NCBI GenBank assembly: GCA_965247705.1
Contig: CBDFHV010000009.1
Coordinates: 1 to 64,000, forward strand
Direction: 5' to 3'
DNA from: CBDFHV01 sp965247705
Lineage (GTDB): Bacteria > Pseudomonadota > Alphaproteobacteria > Rhodospirillales > CAMCUA01
DNA: 64,000 bases
The position numbers and the translations under genes were made by a program. Below the pieces are notes generated by a model. The model made no database searches. It worked only from the letters and a program-made list of their open reading frames with translations, and was not told the DNA's origin. Positions within the stretch are counted from its first letter, which is position 1; every line of letters starts with the position of its first letter. Positions 49,543 to 58,889 of the stretch are shown piece by piece.

Positions 49543-50059
49543 TCGCCCGTTCCTGCCCGTCCGCATCGCCGTCCTGACGGTTTCCGATTCCCGCACCCCG
49601 GACACGGACAAGTCCGGCGATACCCTCGTTCAGCGCCTGACCGACGCCGGGCACTGCCTGGCGGGCCGCGACATCGTTCAGGATGACCGGGCGACAATCG
49701 CGGCCCGGCTGCGGACCTGGATCGAGGATTCGGACGTGGACGTGGTAATCGCCACCGGCGGCACCGGGGTGACCGGGCGCGACGTGACCCCGGAAGCGTT
49801 CCATGACGTGTTCGAGAAGGAGATCGAGGGCTTCGGGGAGCTGTTTCGCTGGCTCAGCTACCAGAAGATCAAGACCTCGACCATCCAGTCCCGGGCCACG
49901 GCGGGTGTCGCCGGCGGCACCTATCTGTTTGCCCTGCCCGGCTCCCCGGGCGCCTGCCGGGACGCCTGGGACGAGATACTGGTCCATCAACTCGACTACC
50001 GCTCGAAGCCCTGCAACTTCGTCGAACTGATGCCGCGCCTTACCGAGCACCTGAAGTAG
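49523..50059 (+). CDS. moaB: Molybdenum cofactor biosynthesis protein B
   Basis: MoaB/MogA-type protein that adenylylates molybdopterin or acts in its trafficking. 178 residues from ATG 49523. Motifs: VRIAVLTVSDSRTPDTDKSGDTLVQRL, VVIATGGTGVTGRDVTPEAFHDVFEKEIEGFGELFRWLSY, ALPGSPGACRDAWDEILVHQLD. The start lies inside the slt gene, which suggests a shared transcript. The MOSC-fusion gene elsewhere in the window could be a Moco-related partner, but there is no direct link. Confidence 0.94.
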   Translation: MSATGADRPFLPVRIAVLTVSDSRTPDTDKSGDTLVQRLTDAGHCLAGRDIVQDDRATIAARLRTWIEDSDVDVVIATGGTGVTGRDVTPEAFHDVFEKEIEGFGELFRWLSYQKIKTSTIQSRATAGVAGGTYLFALPGSPGACRDAWDEILVHQLDYRSKPCNFVELMPRLTEHLK

Positions 50060-50075
50060 GACCGGCTCCCGCTCC

Positions 50076-51449
50076 TCATGCCGACGCGGCGCGCGACCGC
50101 CAGACCTGACCGGCCAGGGTTCCGAGGCCGAGGCTGACGGCGACGATCAGCGACAAGACGCCGACGATGGGCACCAGGGCGATCAGCATCAGGACGACGA
50201 TGCCGAGGCTGACCGCCGCGATGCGACGCAAAGTGGTCAAGTCGGGGTCGCGGCCGAACCGGTCCAGGGCCCACCGCCCGATGGCCATCGCGGTGAGAAG
50301 GAAGGACAACACCACCGCCAGCAGGGACGTCGCGCCGATCACCACGGTCAGGGGAATGCCGATGATCGTGCTGGCGAGCAGCACCATCAGCACGGGCGCG
50401 CTGACGAGGAGGGCGAAGCCCACCGCCGTGGCGCGCAGGGGATGGTTCGAAACGCGGCGGACGGCGGCGAGGGTCTGGGCCGGAAATACCGCCACTTGCA
50501 GCCCGCCGAGGACCATCAGTCCAACCATGAGGGCGACGATGGCGCCGCCGACAACGGCCAGGATCGAATGGGTCCAGCGCCGAGGGCTTTCCGAGCGGGT
50601 GTAGGAAACGTCGCCGCCGATAACGGCGTCGGGATGGATGTCGGCTTTGTCCGGCGCCCGGTAGATGAGCCGTCCCCGGATGCGCGCCGTGGGCAGGATG
50701 GTCACTTCGTGGGCGTCGATATGAAGATCGCCCAGGACCTCGCCCCCCACTTCGGCGTTCCGGGCGGCGATCCTCAGGTTGCCGGCCACGGCCCCACGGG
50801 CGCGGACCCCTCCCCCCGCCAACCAGGCCGAACCGCCGACCGAAGCTTCCGGGCGAAGGTTGACCATACCGCCGGCCGCCCACAGGTCGCTCGTCATCAT
50901 GGCGGTGATTTTGACGTTGCCGCCCATGACTTTCAGGTCGTCCGCGTACCGCCCGCCGACCCGCGCATTGCCGGCGACCACCAGCGACTGTCCGCTGATG
51001 TCGGACTCGATCACAACGTTGCCGCCGATCACCGTGGCGCCGTCCGCGACGGTGGCCCGCATTTCGATGGTCCCGCCGCTGACCAGGGCGTTGCCGCCGA
51101 TGCGCTCGCCGACCGCGACCTGGCCGCCCATGGCGAGGAGATTGCCCGATACCTCGGGATCTGCCTCGATCCTTTCGCCGATGGCGATGAGATCGCCCTG
51201 AATTTGGGCGCGAACCATCACGTGCTTGCCGGTGGCGTAGACGTCTTCGCTGAAACTTCCCGTCCGGCTCACCACGCCGTCGTCTTCATCGGCGATGGCC
51301 GCGCCCGCGACAAGCAACGATAGGACTGTCAGAAAGGCTGGACGCCAGGCCACATGCGCGCCTCTCGGAAATGAACCCGATCCATTCCGTGTCATTGTCG
51401 CCTGCTCCCCGCTTGCGTTCTGTGAGCCTGTTAACATTGGCGTATTCAT
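50076..51449 (-). CDS. Bactofilin-like repeat membrane protein
   Basis: 457 residues with a signal peptide (VAWRPAFLTVLSLLVAGAAIA), then a repetitive beta-helix-like region of short G/V-rich units (GDLIAIGERIEADPEVSGNLLAMGGQVAVGERIGGNALVSGGTIE and so on, about 70-280), and a C-terminal block of four or more hydrophobic helices. The repeats resemble the polymer-forming (bactofilin) fold, here outside the membrane. Two starts are possible: 51449, overlapping the cyclase stop as ATGA, and 51395, with ggggag 8 bp upstream. Function unknown; envelope scaffold is a guess. Confidence 0.75.
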   Translation of the reverse strand: MNTPMLTGSQNASGEQATMTRNGSGSFPRGAHVAWRPAFLTVLSLLVAGAAIADEDDGVVSRTGSFSEDVYATGKHVMVRAQIQGDLIAIGERIEADPEVSGNLLAMGGQVAVGERIGGNALVSGGTIEMRATVADGATVIGGNVVIESDISGQSLVVAGNARVGGRYADDLKVMGGNVKITAMMTSDLWAAGGMVNLRPEASVGGSAWLAGGGVRARGAVAGNLRIAARNAEVGGEVLGDLHIDAHEVTILPTARIRGRLIYRAPDKADIHPDAVIGGDVSYTRSESPRRWTHSILAVVGGAIVALMVGLMVLGGLQVAVFPAQTLAAVRRVSNHPLRATAVGFALLVSAPVLMVLLASTIIGIPLTVVIGATSLLAVVLSFLLTAMAIGRWALDRFGRDPDLTTLRRIAAVSLGIVVLMLIALVPIVGVLSLIVAVSLGLGTLAGQVWRSRAASA

Positions 51450-52648
51450 TGTTCCGACTCCGGCTCGCCCATCAGAGACAGCGGCATGGCCACGGCCCCT
51501 TCAAGAAGACTTCCCAGGGCGGTCAAGCCGTCGCCGAGCCGCGACACCAATCGTTCCACCGGCCCGTCGGGAAGCGCTTCGCGGCGCTCCGCCTCGGCTG
51601 CCGCGAGTTCCGCCGGCAGCGCGGCAACGATGGCCGTCGCCACATCGGCCTGGAGCGCCAGGACGTCGCCGGCGGTGCGGTCGTAGCGGCCGCCCCAAAC
51701 GTGATATCCAGCCTCGACGTCGACCAATTGGGTGGTGATGCGCACGGTCGGACCGGCGGCCCGAACCGTGCCTTCCAGCAGGTAGCGGGCCCCCATCGTC
51801 TGACTTGCCTTTCGCGGGTCGGCGCCGTCCGTCCCAGACGCTTGCGTGACGACCACGCGCAGGCCGGAAATGGCGGACAAGCCGACACGTAGGTCCTCGG
51901 CCAATCCGTCGCTTAGCACCCGGTGATCGGCACGGTCGTCGAGAGAACGAAATGTCAGAACGCCGATGGTTGGCGGACCGTCGTCCGTCTCCGCCGAGGG
52001 CGCGAGGAGGTCGAACAGGACCAGGCCGAGCACGACCGCAACCATACCCCAAGCGACGAGCCGGCGGGTCGATGACGGCGCGCGGCGGCGGACGGTCGTC
52101 GATTCAGTTGCCGCCCGATCGCCCGGCGAGACGCGAAACACGCGGACCGGTTGGGCAACGTTCTTGAGGCGCTTCAGGCCCGCGTCCTCGAAGCGGGCCG
52201 CCACCCGGCCCTTCACTTGGTCGTAGACGGCGCCGGACACGCAAATGCCGCCTTCGGGGGCCAGGGATTCGAGGCGGGCCGCCAGATTGACCCCGTCGCC
52301 GTAGATGTCCTCGTCGTCGGACATGATGTCGCCGACATTGAGGCCCATGCGGAACGTCATCCGCCGTTCCAGCGGCGCATCTTCGTTGCGGGCGGCGACG
52401 CGGTCCTGCATGGCCAGGGCGCACCGCAAGGCGGCGGCCACGCTGGCGAACTCGGCGAGGAACCCATCGCCGGTATGCTTGACGATGCGGCCCCCGTGCT
52501 CGGCGATCAGGGGATCGACGATCTCGGCGCGATAGGTCCACCAGGTGCTCATGGTGGCGTCCTCGTCCGCCTCCATGAGTTTGGTGTATCCGGCAACGTC
52601 CGCGGCGAGGATTGCCGCGAGTCGGCGCTGAATATTGGCCTGTGCCAT
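51446..52648 (-). CDS. Class III adenylate/guanylate cyclase with FlgO/TolB-like C-terminus
   Basis: 400 residues. The N-terminal cyclase domain has LAAILAADVAGYTKLM (metal Asp), IVKHTGDGFLAEFAS (Lys and second Asp) and YGDGVNLAARLESLAPEG (Asn/Arg). One transmembrane helix follows (LVAWGMVAVVLGLVLFDLLA, about 200-220). The periplasmic part GVLTFRSLDDRADHRVLSDGLAEDLRVGLSAISGLRVV, then TQLVDVEAGYHVWGGRYDR, is typical of the TolB-like N-terminal domain often found with such cyclases. Its stop overlaps the ATG of the bactofilin-like gene. Confidence 0.9.
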   Translation of the reverse strand: MAQANIQRRLAAILAADVAGYTKLMEADEDATMSTWWTYRAEIVDPLIAEHGGRIVKHTGDGFLAEFASVAAALRCALAMQDRVAARNEDAPLERRMTFRMGLNVGDIMSDDEDIYGDGVNLAARLESLAPEGGICVSGAVYDQVKGRVAARFEDAGLKRLKNVAQPVRVFRVSPGDRAATESTTVRRRAPSSTRRLVAWGMVAVVLGLVLFDLLAPSAETDDGPPTIGVLTFRSLDDRADHRVLSDGLAEDLRVGLSAISGLRVVVTQASGTDGADPRKASQTMGARYLLEGTVRAAGPTVRITTQLVDVEAGYHVWGGRYDRTAGDVLALQADVATAIVAALPAELAAAEAERREALPDGPVERLVSRLGDGLTALGSLLEGAVAMPLSLMGEPESEQ

Positions 52649-52804
52649 TGCTCCGGATAGGGTGAGTCGGTTTCGCGGCCACTCTAGGTTTGACGGCGGC
52701 TCAAGTCCATGGCGCACGCGGCTGGTGACCAATGAAGCTGCATTGAGTGTATCGACGATTTCGGGTCCCCTGGAGTGGACCGCACCATCGAAGGAACACA
52801 ACCG

Positions 52805-53644
52805 ATGACAGACGAAGACACCTATGAGGTCTACGCGATCCAGTATGCGTACCGGGCGGATCGAAAACGCTACGAGACTTTCATCTCGAATGCCTGGACC
52901 GATCCGTTGCACGATGGCCTGCAGCCCCTCTCCTATTACGTGTGGGCGATCGTCAATGCCGCGCGCACCATCGTTGTCGATACGGGTTTCGATGCCAAGG
53001 AAGCGGCCCGTCGGCGCGGCGGTTCGAGAGACGTGTGGCGACCGGAACTGAAGTGCTCCCCCGCCGAGGGCCTGGGCATGATCGGGGTCGACGCCGCGCG
53101 GGTCGCCGACGTGATCATCACCCATTTGCACTTCGATCACGCCGGCACGCTCGAGCACTTCCCGCAAGCGCGGTTCCACTTGCAAGAGCAGGAGATGCAG
53201 TTCGCGACGGGGCCGTGGATGGCCCACGACTACTTCAACGGCGCCTATACGGTGGACCATGTGGTGGAGATGGTCCGCAACGTCTACCAAGGGCGCGTCG
53301 CGTTTCAGGCAGGCGACGCCGAAATCGCCCCCGGCGTGAGCGTTCACTACATTGGCGGGCACACCATGGGAATCCAGTCCGTGCGCGTTCGCACGCGGCG
53401 CGGCTGGGTGGTCCTGGCCAGCGACGCCAGTCACATGTACGACAATTTCGAGACCATGGCCCCCTATCCCATCGTCTTCCATGCGGGGACCATGCTCAGC
53501 GGTTTCGAACGGCTGAAGACATTGGGGGACAGCCCGAAACACATCATTCCCGGTCACGATCCCCTGGTCATGGCCCGATATCCCGCCGCGACGCCGGCGA
53601 CCGAAGGAATCGTCGCGCGCCTCGACGCGGACCCGCTGGGCTAG
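52805..53644 (+). CDS. Metallo-beta-lactamase fold hydrolase (AHL-lactonase-like)
   Basis: 279 residues. The zinc motif THLHFDHAG (HxHxDH) lies at about 102-110, a later His in HYIGGHTMG, the bridging Asp in LASDASHMYDNF, and GHDPLV near the end. The order matches the N-acyl-homoserine lactonase subgroup, but many members hydrolyse other lactones or thioesters. ATG 52805. Nothing in the immediate context fixes the substrate. Confidence 0.88.
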   Translation: MTDEDTYEVYAIQYAYRADRKRYETFISNAWTDPLHDGLQPLSYYVWAIVNAARTIVVDTGFDAKEAARRRGGSRDVWRPELKCSPAEGLGMIGVDAARVADVIITHLHFDHAGTLEHFPQARFHLQEQEMQFATGPWMAHDYFNGAYTVDHVVEMVRNVYQGRVAFQAGDAEIAPGVSVHYIGGHTMGIQSVRVRTRRGWVVLASDASHMYDNFETMAPYPIVFHAGTMLSGFERLKTLGDSPKHIIPGHDPLVMARYPAATPATEGIVARLDADPLG

Positions 53645-53754
53645 TGATCTAAACCTCGAATTCTGGTCGCTCGACCGGCCATTGCGCTTGCCGCCGGTCG
53701 GCATCGTCACCAAGCTGGGCGGTCGCGAACGTGAAATCCGAGCAGGAGGCACCC

Positions 53755-54681
53755 GTGACCATGCGAAACGTGCTGGTGACCGGTTCCAGCGGCCTTGTCG
53801 GCCTTCCCACCGCCCAACGTCTGAGCGCCGAGGGTTGCACTGTGACCGGCCTCGATCCCTTCGCGGCGCCGGGGGGCGCTGGCTTCGAGGACATTCGCGG
53901 CGACCTCCGCGACGTGCATCAGGTGTATCGCCTGTTGCGCGAGCGGAATATCGACACTGTCATCCACTCCGGCGCCATATCCGGCGGCATGCTGGCCCGG
54001 GACGATCCCTACCGGGTCGCCGACCTGAACATCGTCGGCACCGTTCACCTGCTGGAGCCGAGCCGAGCCTTGGGTGTCCGGCGTTTCGTCTTCATCTCCT
54101 CCTGTTCGGCCTACGGGCATACGCCGCCGGGATCGGTGGGCGAGGACGCACCACTGCGCCCGGGGACCGTCTACAGCGCCACCAAGGGCGCCGGCGACCT
54201 GCTGGTCATGGCCTACCGGACTCAGTTCGACATGGACGCGGTGAGCTTGCGGATCGGCGGCATCTATGGGCCGGGGCGGCGAACCTGGTGCGTCATTAAG
54301 ACCATGGTCGAGAACGCGGTCGCCGGCCGGCCGACCCATTTCGACTGGGGCGAGGGCCAGACCCGCATTCACATGTACATCGACGACACGGTCGATTCCA
54401 TCGTCCGCGCCGCCGGCGCCAGCGAACGCGCCCCGGAACCGGTCTATAACGTCACCCGTCCCGACCTGGTCTCCATGCCCCGGCTCGGCGAGATCGTTGC
54501 CGATTGCGTTCTGGGGGCCGAGATCACGTTCGCCCCCGGCGGCAGCCCGCTGGTCTACCGGCGCTCACCCTTCGACGTGTCCTTGGTGGCCCGCGACTTC
54601 GGTTTCACCGCCGACACCACCATCGAGGACGGTATCGCCCGCTACGTCGCCTGGGAGAAAGAGCGCGTTGCCGGCGGCTAA
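53755..54681 (+). CDS. NAD-dependent epimerase/dehydratase (extended SDR)
   Basis: About 308 residues. NAD-binding LVTGSSGLVGLPTAQRL (GxxGxxG) at the N-terminus; the active-site pattern SSCSAYG (Ser) and YSATKGAGD (YxxxK) follow. The GTG at 53755 has AGGAGG 6 bp upstream; the ATG two codons later is also possible. These enzymes act on nucleotide sugars; the substrate is unknown. The next gene starts 58 bp downstream on the same strand. Confidence 0.88.
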   Translation: MTMRNVLVTGSSGLVGLPTAQRLSAEGCTVTGLDPFAAPGGAGFEDIRGDLRDVHQVYRLLRERNIDTVIHSGAISGGMLARDDPYRVADLNIVGTVHLLEPSRALGVRRFVFISSCSAYGHTPPGSVGEDAPLRPGTVYSATKGAGDLLVMAYRTQFDMDAVSLRIGGIYGPGRRTWCVIKTMVENAVAGRPTHFDWGEGQTRIHMYIDDTVDSIVRAAGASERAPEPVYNVTRPDLVSMPRLGEIVADCVLGAEITFAPGGSPLVYRRSPFDVSLVARDFGFTADTTIEDGIARYVAWEKERVAGG

Positions 54682-54739
54682 GCCGCCCGAACCGAATGAT
54701 GCGGATTTGCCCCATTGCAGATTCAGCGTTCTTCAGGTC

Positions 54740-55813
54740 TTGCCTAAGCTCCTGTACCGCCTATGTGCAGTGGCCATGGTGATGCTCGTCAGCACGGACA
54801 AAGCCGCTTCGCAGCCGCAATTCGGTGTGGGCTTTTCCCGGATGTTCACGGCCGACCCCATGGGCGGGGAGATGCGGTATTCGCTTTGGTACCCCACCAC
54901 GGCGCCGAATGGCGTTGTCAAATTGGGTCCCTTCGGGTTTCCGGGCACCCGGGACGCCGAGCCGGCCGCTGGACGGTTCGGACTGGTGATCCTGTCCCAC
55001 GGCTCGGGCGGGTCCGACCTGGGGCACCGGGACACCGCGATCGCTCTGGCCGAGGCGGGCTTCATCGCCGCCGCGCCCCTGCACCCCCGGAACAACCTCC
55101 GCGACGACATCGGCGACGACCAGCGCATCGTCCTGGAGGGCCGTCCGCGCCAGCTCTCCGCCGTCATCGACGCGCTTCTGTCGCAGCCAACGTGGTCGAG
55201 CCGAATCGACGGCAAGAAGATCGCCGCCTTCGGTTTTTCGGCCGGCGGCTATACTGTCCTCGCGGCCCTGGGCGCGGTGCCGGAGTTCTGGCGAATCCTC
55301 GATCACTGTGAGCGGAACGCCGAGGCGGATCCCTACTGCCGCATCATCAACCGCTTGGGCGCCGAACGGAGCGCGGCGCGGGCCAGGGACTATGCCGAAC
55401 CGATGCAACCAACCCGTGACGGCAGGCTTTGCGCGGCCGTGATCGCCGATCCCTTCGCCGCGCCCTTTTCCGATGGGACTCTGAAGGTGTTGCCACCGGC
55501 GAAGCTGCTGTTCTTCCGGCCAGAGATCGAAGATGTGATCAAGGCAGAGTTTCACGTCTCCCGAGTGGTTCGACTGCTGAAGCAACGGGACGACTTTCCC
55601 GCCCCCCAGGATGTCGTCTTGCCCAAGGCGCGCCACTTCAGCTTTATCGCCCCGATTCCCGAATCGCTCGGCAGGAACCTTGCCGGCCCCTCGGGCTTCG
55701 ATCGCTCCGCCTTCCAAGAAGCGATGAACCGCCGCGCCGCGATTCATGACGTGATGAACGGCACCATCGTGACGTTTTTCAAGCAGGCCCTCTCACATTG
55801 CGCGGAAGACTAA
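54740..55813 (+). CDS. Secreted alpha/beta hydrolase (dienelactone hydrolase-like)
   Basis: About 357 residues from a TTG at 54740; the first 27 (LPKLLYRLCAVAMVMLVS...AAS) look like a signal peptide. The fold motifs are LVILSHGSGGS (oxyanion HG), IAAFGFSAGGYTVLAALG (nucleophile GxSxG) and a late His in LPKARHFSFIAP. I recall this layout as a platelet-activating-factor-acetylhydrolase/dienelactone-hydrolase-like group. The start is uncertain; an ATG at 54776 would truncate the signal. Confidence 0.8.
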   Translation: MPKLLYRLCAVAMVMLVSTDKAASQPQFGVGFSRMFTADPMGGEMRYSLWYPTTAPNGVVKLGPFGFPGTRDAEPAAGRFGLVILSHGSGGSDLGHRDTAIALAEAGFIAAAPLHPRNNLRDDIGDDQRIVLEGRPRQLSAVIDALLSQPTWSSRIDGKKIAAFGFSAGGYTVLAALGAVPEFWRILDHCERNAEADPYCRIINRLGAERSAARARDYAEPMQPTRDGRLCAAVIADPFAAPFSDGTLKVLPPAKLLFFRPEIEDVIKAEFHVSRVVRLLKQRDDFPAPQDVVLPKARHFSFIAPIPESLGRNLAGPSGFDRSAFQEAMNRRAAIHDVMNGTIVTFFKQALSHCAED

Positions 55814-55961
55814 ACCGGCCCTTTGGATCAACCCAGCGGAACGCCTAGTGTTCCGATCGAGACATTTCGTTCCCATTAAATCTACGCAAACTGCGACCTT
55901 CACCCCCGGGCTCAGGAACCAAATGTTAGAATCGCAACACTAGCTCGATGCGGAAGACAGA

Positions 55962-55987
55962 CATCGTTCGCGAAGTCGCGAACGATG
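55962..55987. promoter_or_regulatory. Perfect 12-bp palindrome upstream of etfBA
   Basis: catcgttcgcga-ag-tcgcgaacgatg: two exact 12-bp arms separated by 2 nt, 44 bp before the predicted -35 box of etfB. The size and symmetry suit a dimeric repressor or activator site. The rest of the 333-bp gap 55814-56146 holds no credible gene; the predicted promoter is the other recognisable signal in it. Confidence 0.6.
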
Positions 55988-56030
55988 CCTCGAGGGCAGG
56001 GCAATCCAGGGATCTCCGGGGCGGCGGTCG

Positions 56031-56059
56031 TTGACACTCCACTGCTCCGACCTTATGGT
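56031..56059 (+). promoter_or_regulatory. Sigma-70-type promoter for etfBA-hbd
   Basis: TTGACA (56031-56036), 17-bp spacer, TATGGT (56054-56059), about 88 bp before the etfB start. The -35 box is a perfect consensus match. Confidence 0.55.
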
Positions 56060-56146
56060 GCGCTGCGGTATAGCCCGCCGGAAGGAACACGGCCTCGCGC
56101 GTCGCCGAGGCGGCCACAATTGACCCAAAGCTTGGAAACGTCGCCG

Positions 56147-56896
56147 ATGAAGGTCTTCGTCGCTGTCAAGCGGGTCGTCGACTACAACGTCAAGATCCGC
56201 ATCAAATCGGACCAATCGGGGGTCGAGCTTTCCAACGTCAAGATGTCGATGAATCCCTTCGACGAGATCGCCGTCGAGGAGGGCGTTCGCATGCGCGAAG
56301 CGGGCATCGCCGACGAGTTGGTGGTCGTTTCCATGGGCGCGGCTTCCTGCCAGGAGACGATTCGCACGGCCCTGGCCATGGGCGCCGACCGGGGCGTGCT
56401 GGTCCAGAGCGATGCGGAACTCCAGCCCCTGGCGGTGGCCAAACTGCTGAAGAGCCTCGTCGAGCGGGAATCGCCTGGACTGGTAATCCTGGGCAAGCAG
56501 GCGATCGACGACGACTCCAATCAGACCGGCCAGATGCTGGCGGCGCTGCTGGGCTGGCCCCAAGGCACCTTTGCCTCCAAGGTGGTTCTCGAAAACGGAC
56601 GGGCCCAGGTAACCCGCGAGGTGGACGGCGGACTGGAAACGGTGGATCTGGCCATGCCGGCGGTGGTGACCACGGACCTGCGCCTGAACCTGCCGCGCTA
56701 CGCCTCCTTGCCGAACATCATGAAGGCGAAGAAGAAACCCATCGAGACCCTGTCTCCCGAGGATCTGGGGGTGGACGTGACGCCGCGCCTGGAGACCCTG
56801 CGGGTCGACGAGCCGCCGCGCCGCCAGGCCGGACGCCGGGTCAAGGACATCGCCGAACTGGTGCACCTGCTGCAAAACGAAGCCAAGGTGATCTGA
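56147..56896 (+). CDS. etfB: Electron transfer flavoprotein beta subunit
   Basis: 249 residues starting [22 protein letters not shown]. The beta-ETF signature is clear: [67 protein letters not shown], and the C-terminal recognition loop [15 protein letters not shown]. The ETF heterodimer collects electrons from acyl-CoA and other dehydrogenases and passes them to ETF-QO (etfD in this window). Its stop overlaps the etfA start (TGATG). Confidence 0.97.
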   Translation: MKVFVAVKRVVDYNVKIRIKSDQSGVELSNVKMSMNPFDEIAVEEGVRMREAGIADELVVVSMGAASCQETIRTALAMGADRGVLVQSDAELQPLAVAKLLKSLVERESPGLVILGKQAIDDDSNQTGQMLAALLGWPQGTFASKVVLENGRAQVTREVDGGLETVDLAMPAVVTTDLRLNLPRYASLPNIMKAKKKPIETLSPEDLGVDVTPRLETLRVDEPPRRQAGRRVKDIAELVHLLQNEAKVI

Positions 56897-57831
56897 TGGC
56901 CGTTCTCGTCGTCGCCGAACACGACAACGACGCGATTCGCCCGGCGACCGCCAATACGGTCACCGCCGCCGCCGAATTGGGCGACGTGGTGATACTGGTG
57001 GCCGGCAACCAGTGCCGGGCGGCGGCGGAACAGGCGGCGGCCCTTGCGCCGGTGACCAAGGTTCTGGTGGCCGACGACGCGCTCTACGCCACGGAACTGG
57101 CCGAGCCCCTGGCGGCCCTCATCGTCTCCTTGGCCGCTGGCTATTCCCACGTGCTGGCGCCGGCCACCACGTTCGGCAAGAACGTCATGCCCCGGGCCGC
57201 CGCGCTGCTGGACGTGGCCCAGATTTCCGAAATCACCGCCATCGAAGGTGCCGGCACCTTCGTGCGGCCCATCTATGCGGGCAACGCCATGGCCACCGTG
57301 CGGTCCCACGACGAACTCAAGCTGATCACCGTGCGCACCACGGCTTTCGAGGCGGCGGCGGGCGGCGAGGCCGCACCCGTCGAGACCATCGCCGCGGCCA
57401 ACGACCCGGGGCTTTCGACATTCGTCGGCCAGGAGCTGACCAAGTCGGAGCGGCCGGAACTGACCAGTGCGCGCATCGTCATCAGCGGTGGACGGGGCAT
57501 GCGGAACGGCGAGAATTTCAGCCTGCTGGAAGCCGTGGCGGATAAGCTGGGCGCCGCCGTTGGCGCCTCGCGGGCGGCGGTGGACGCGGGCTACGTGCCC
57601 AACGACTACCAAGTGGGCCAGACCGGCAAGGTCGTGGCGCCCGACCTCTACATCGCGGTGGGGATCTCCGGCGCCATTCAGCACCTGGCGGGCATGAAGG
57701 ACAGCAAGGTCATCGTCGCCATCAACAAGGACGAGGAGGCGCCGATCTTTCAGGTGGCCGACTACGGGCTGGTGGCGGACCTCTTCGATGCGATCCCCGA
57801 GCTTACGGCACAATTGGACACGCAGGACTGA
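56896..57831 (+). CDS. etfA: Electron transfer flavoprotein alpha subunit
   Basis: 311 residues. The C-terminal FAD-binding domain is typical: [100 protein letters not shown]. The N-terminal half aligns with the beta subunit's fold. Overlaps etfB; hbd follows after 18 bp, so the three form one operon. Confidence 0.97.
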   Translation: MAVLVVAEHDNDAIRPATANTVTAAAELGDVVILVAGNQCRAAAEQAAALAPVTKVLVADDALYATELAEPLAALIVSLAAGYSHVLAPATTFGKNVMPRAAALLDVAQISEITAIEGAGTFVRPIYAGNAMATVRSHDELKLITVRTTAFEAAAGGEAAPVETIAAANDPGLSTFVGQELTKSERPELTSARIVISGGRGMRNGENFSLLEAVADKLGAAVGASRAAVDAGYVPNDYQVGQTGKVVAPDLYIAVGISGAIQHLAGMKDSKVIVAINKDEEAPIFQVADYGLVADLFDAIPELTAQLDTQD

Positions 57832-57849
57832 CGGGCGGCGGACCAGGAC

Positions 57850-58740
57850 ATGACGATTCAATTATCCGACATCAAGAAGATCGGCATCATCGGTGCCGGC
57901 CAGATGGGTACGGGCATCGCCCACGTGTTCGCGCTTGCCGATTTCGACGTTTGCATCAAGGACGTGGACAAGGACCAGTTGGCCAAGGCCCTCGGCACCA
58001 TCGAATACAATATGAAGCGCCAGGTCGCCCGTGAGGTCATCAAGGACGAGCAGATCCCGCCCGCTCTGAAGCGCATCCGTACCAGTACTGATTACGCGGC
58101 CCTGAGCGACTGCGACATGGTGATCGAAGCGGCCATCGAGGACGAGCAGGTCAAGAAGCAGATCTTTCAGGAGCTGTGCCCGCACCTCAAACCCGACGCC
58201 CTGGTGGCCTCCAACACGTCGTCGATCTCCATCACCCGCCTGGCGGCGCAAACCGACCGCCCCGCCAAGTTCGCCGGCATGCACTTCATGAACCCGGTGC
58301 CGGTCATGCCGCTGGTGGAGTTGATTCGCGGCATCGCCACCGACGACGAGTCTTTCCAGGTGTTTCGGGAAATGAGCCAACGCCTGGGAAAGACCCCGGT
58401 CAACGCCGAGGACTTTCCGGCGTTCATCGTCAACCGGATCCTGCTGCCGATGATCAACGAAGCGGTCTACGCCCTCTACGAGGGCATCGGGACCGTGGAA
58501 GCCATCGACATCGCGATGAAGCTGGGGACCGGTCATCGCATGGGACCGCTGGAACTGGCGGACTTCATTGGGCTCGACACTTGCCTGGCGGTAATGAACG
58601 TCCTTCACGACGGACTGGCGGATACCAAGTACCGGCCCTGTCCGCTGCTGGTGAAGTACGTCGAAGCGGGCTGGCTGGGACGCAAGACCGGTCGCGGATT
58701 CTACGACTATTCCGGCGACAAACCTGTTCCGACCCGCTGA
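57850..58740 (+). CDS. hbd: 3-hydroxybutyryl-CoA dehydrogenase
   Basis: 296 residues, single-function 3-hydroxyacyl-CoA dehydrogenase. NAD-binding [24 protein letters not shown], catalytic His in [19 protein letters not shown], and the C-terminal [26 protein letters not shown]. It oxidises acetoacetyl-CoA/3-hydroxybutyryl-CoA, for example in PHB turnover or beta-oxidation. It lies downstream of etfBA, fitting a fatty-acid or short-chain acyl-CoA role. Confidence 0.95.
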   Translation: MTIQLSDIKKIGIIGAGQMGTGIAHVFALADFDVCIKDVDKDQLAKALGTIEYNMKRQVAREVIKDEQIPPALKRIRTSTDYAALSDCDMVIEAAIEDEQVKKQIFQELCPHLKPDALVASNTSSISITRLAAQTDRPAKFAGMHFMNPVPVMPLVELIRGIATDDESFQVFREMSQRLGKTPVNAEDFPAFIVNRILLPMINEAVYALYEGIGTVEAIDIAMKLGTGHRMGPLELADFIGLDTCLAVMNVLHDGLADTKYRPCPLLVKYVEAGWLGRKTGRGFYDYSGDKPVPTR

Positions 58741-58889
58741 CGGGCGCCCGGGCTGCCCCTTGGCCGGCGCCCCCTGTTCGGTGTTAAATGGCCCTGGCAA
58801 GGGTGAAAGCCCGATCCGTACACAAACGCGGTGAAACCGCGGGCATGCGCCCCGCTGGCGCCCCGTGGTTTCCCGGCGAGGAGGACTCC

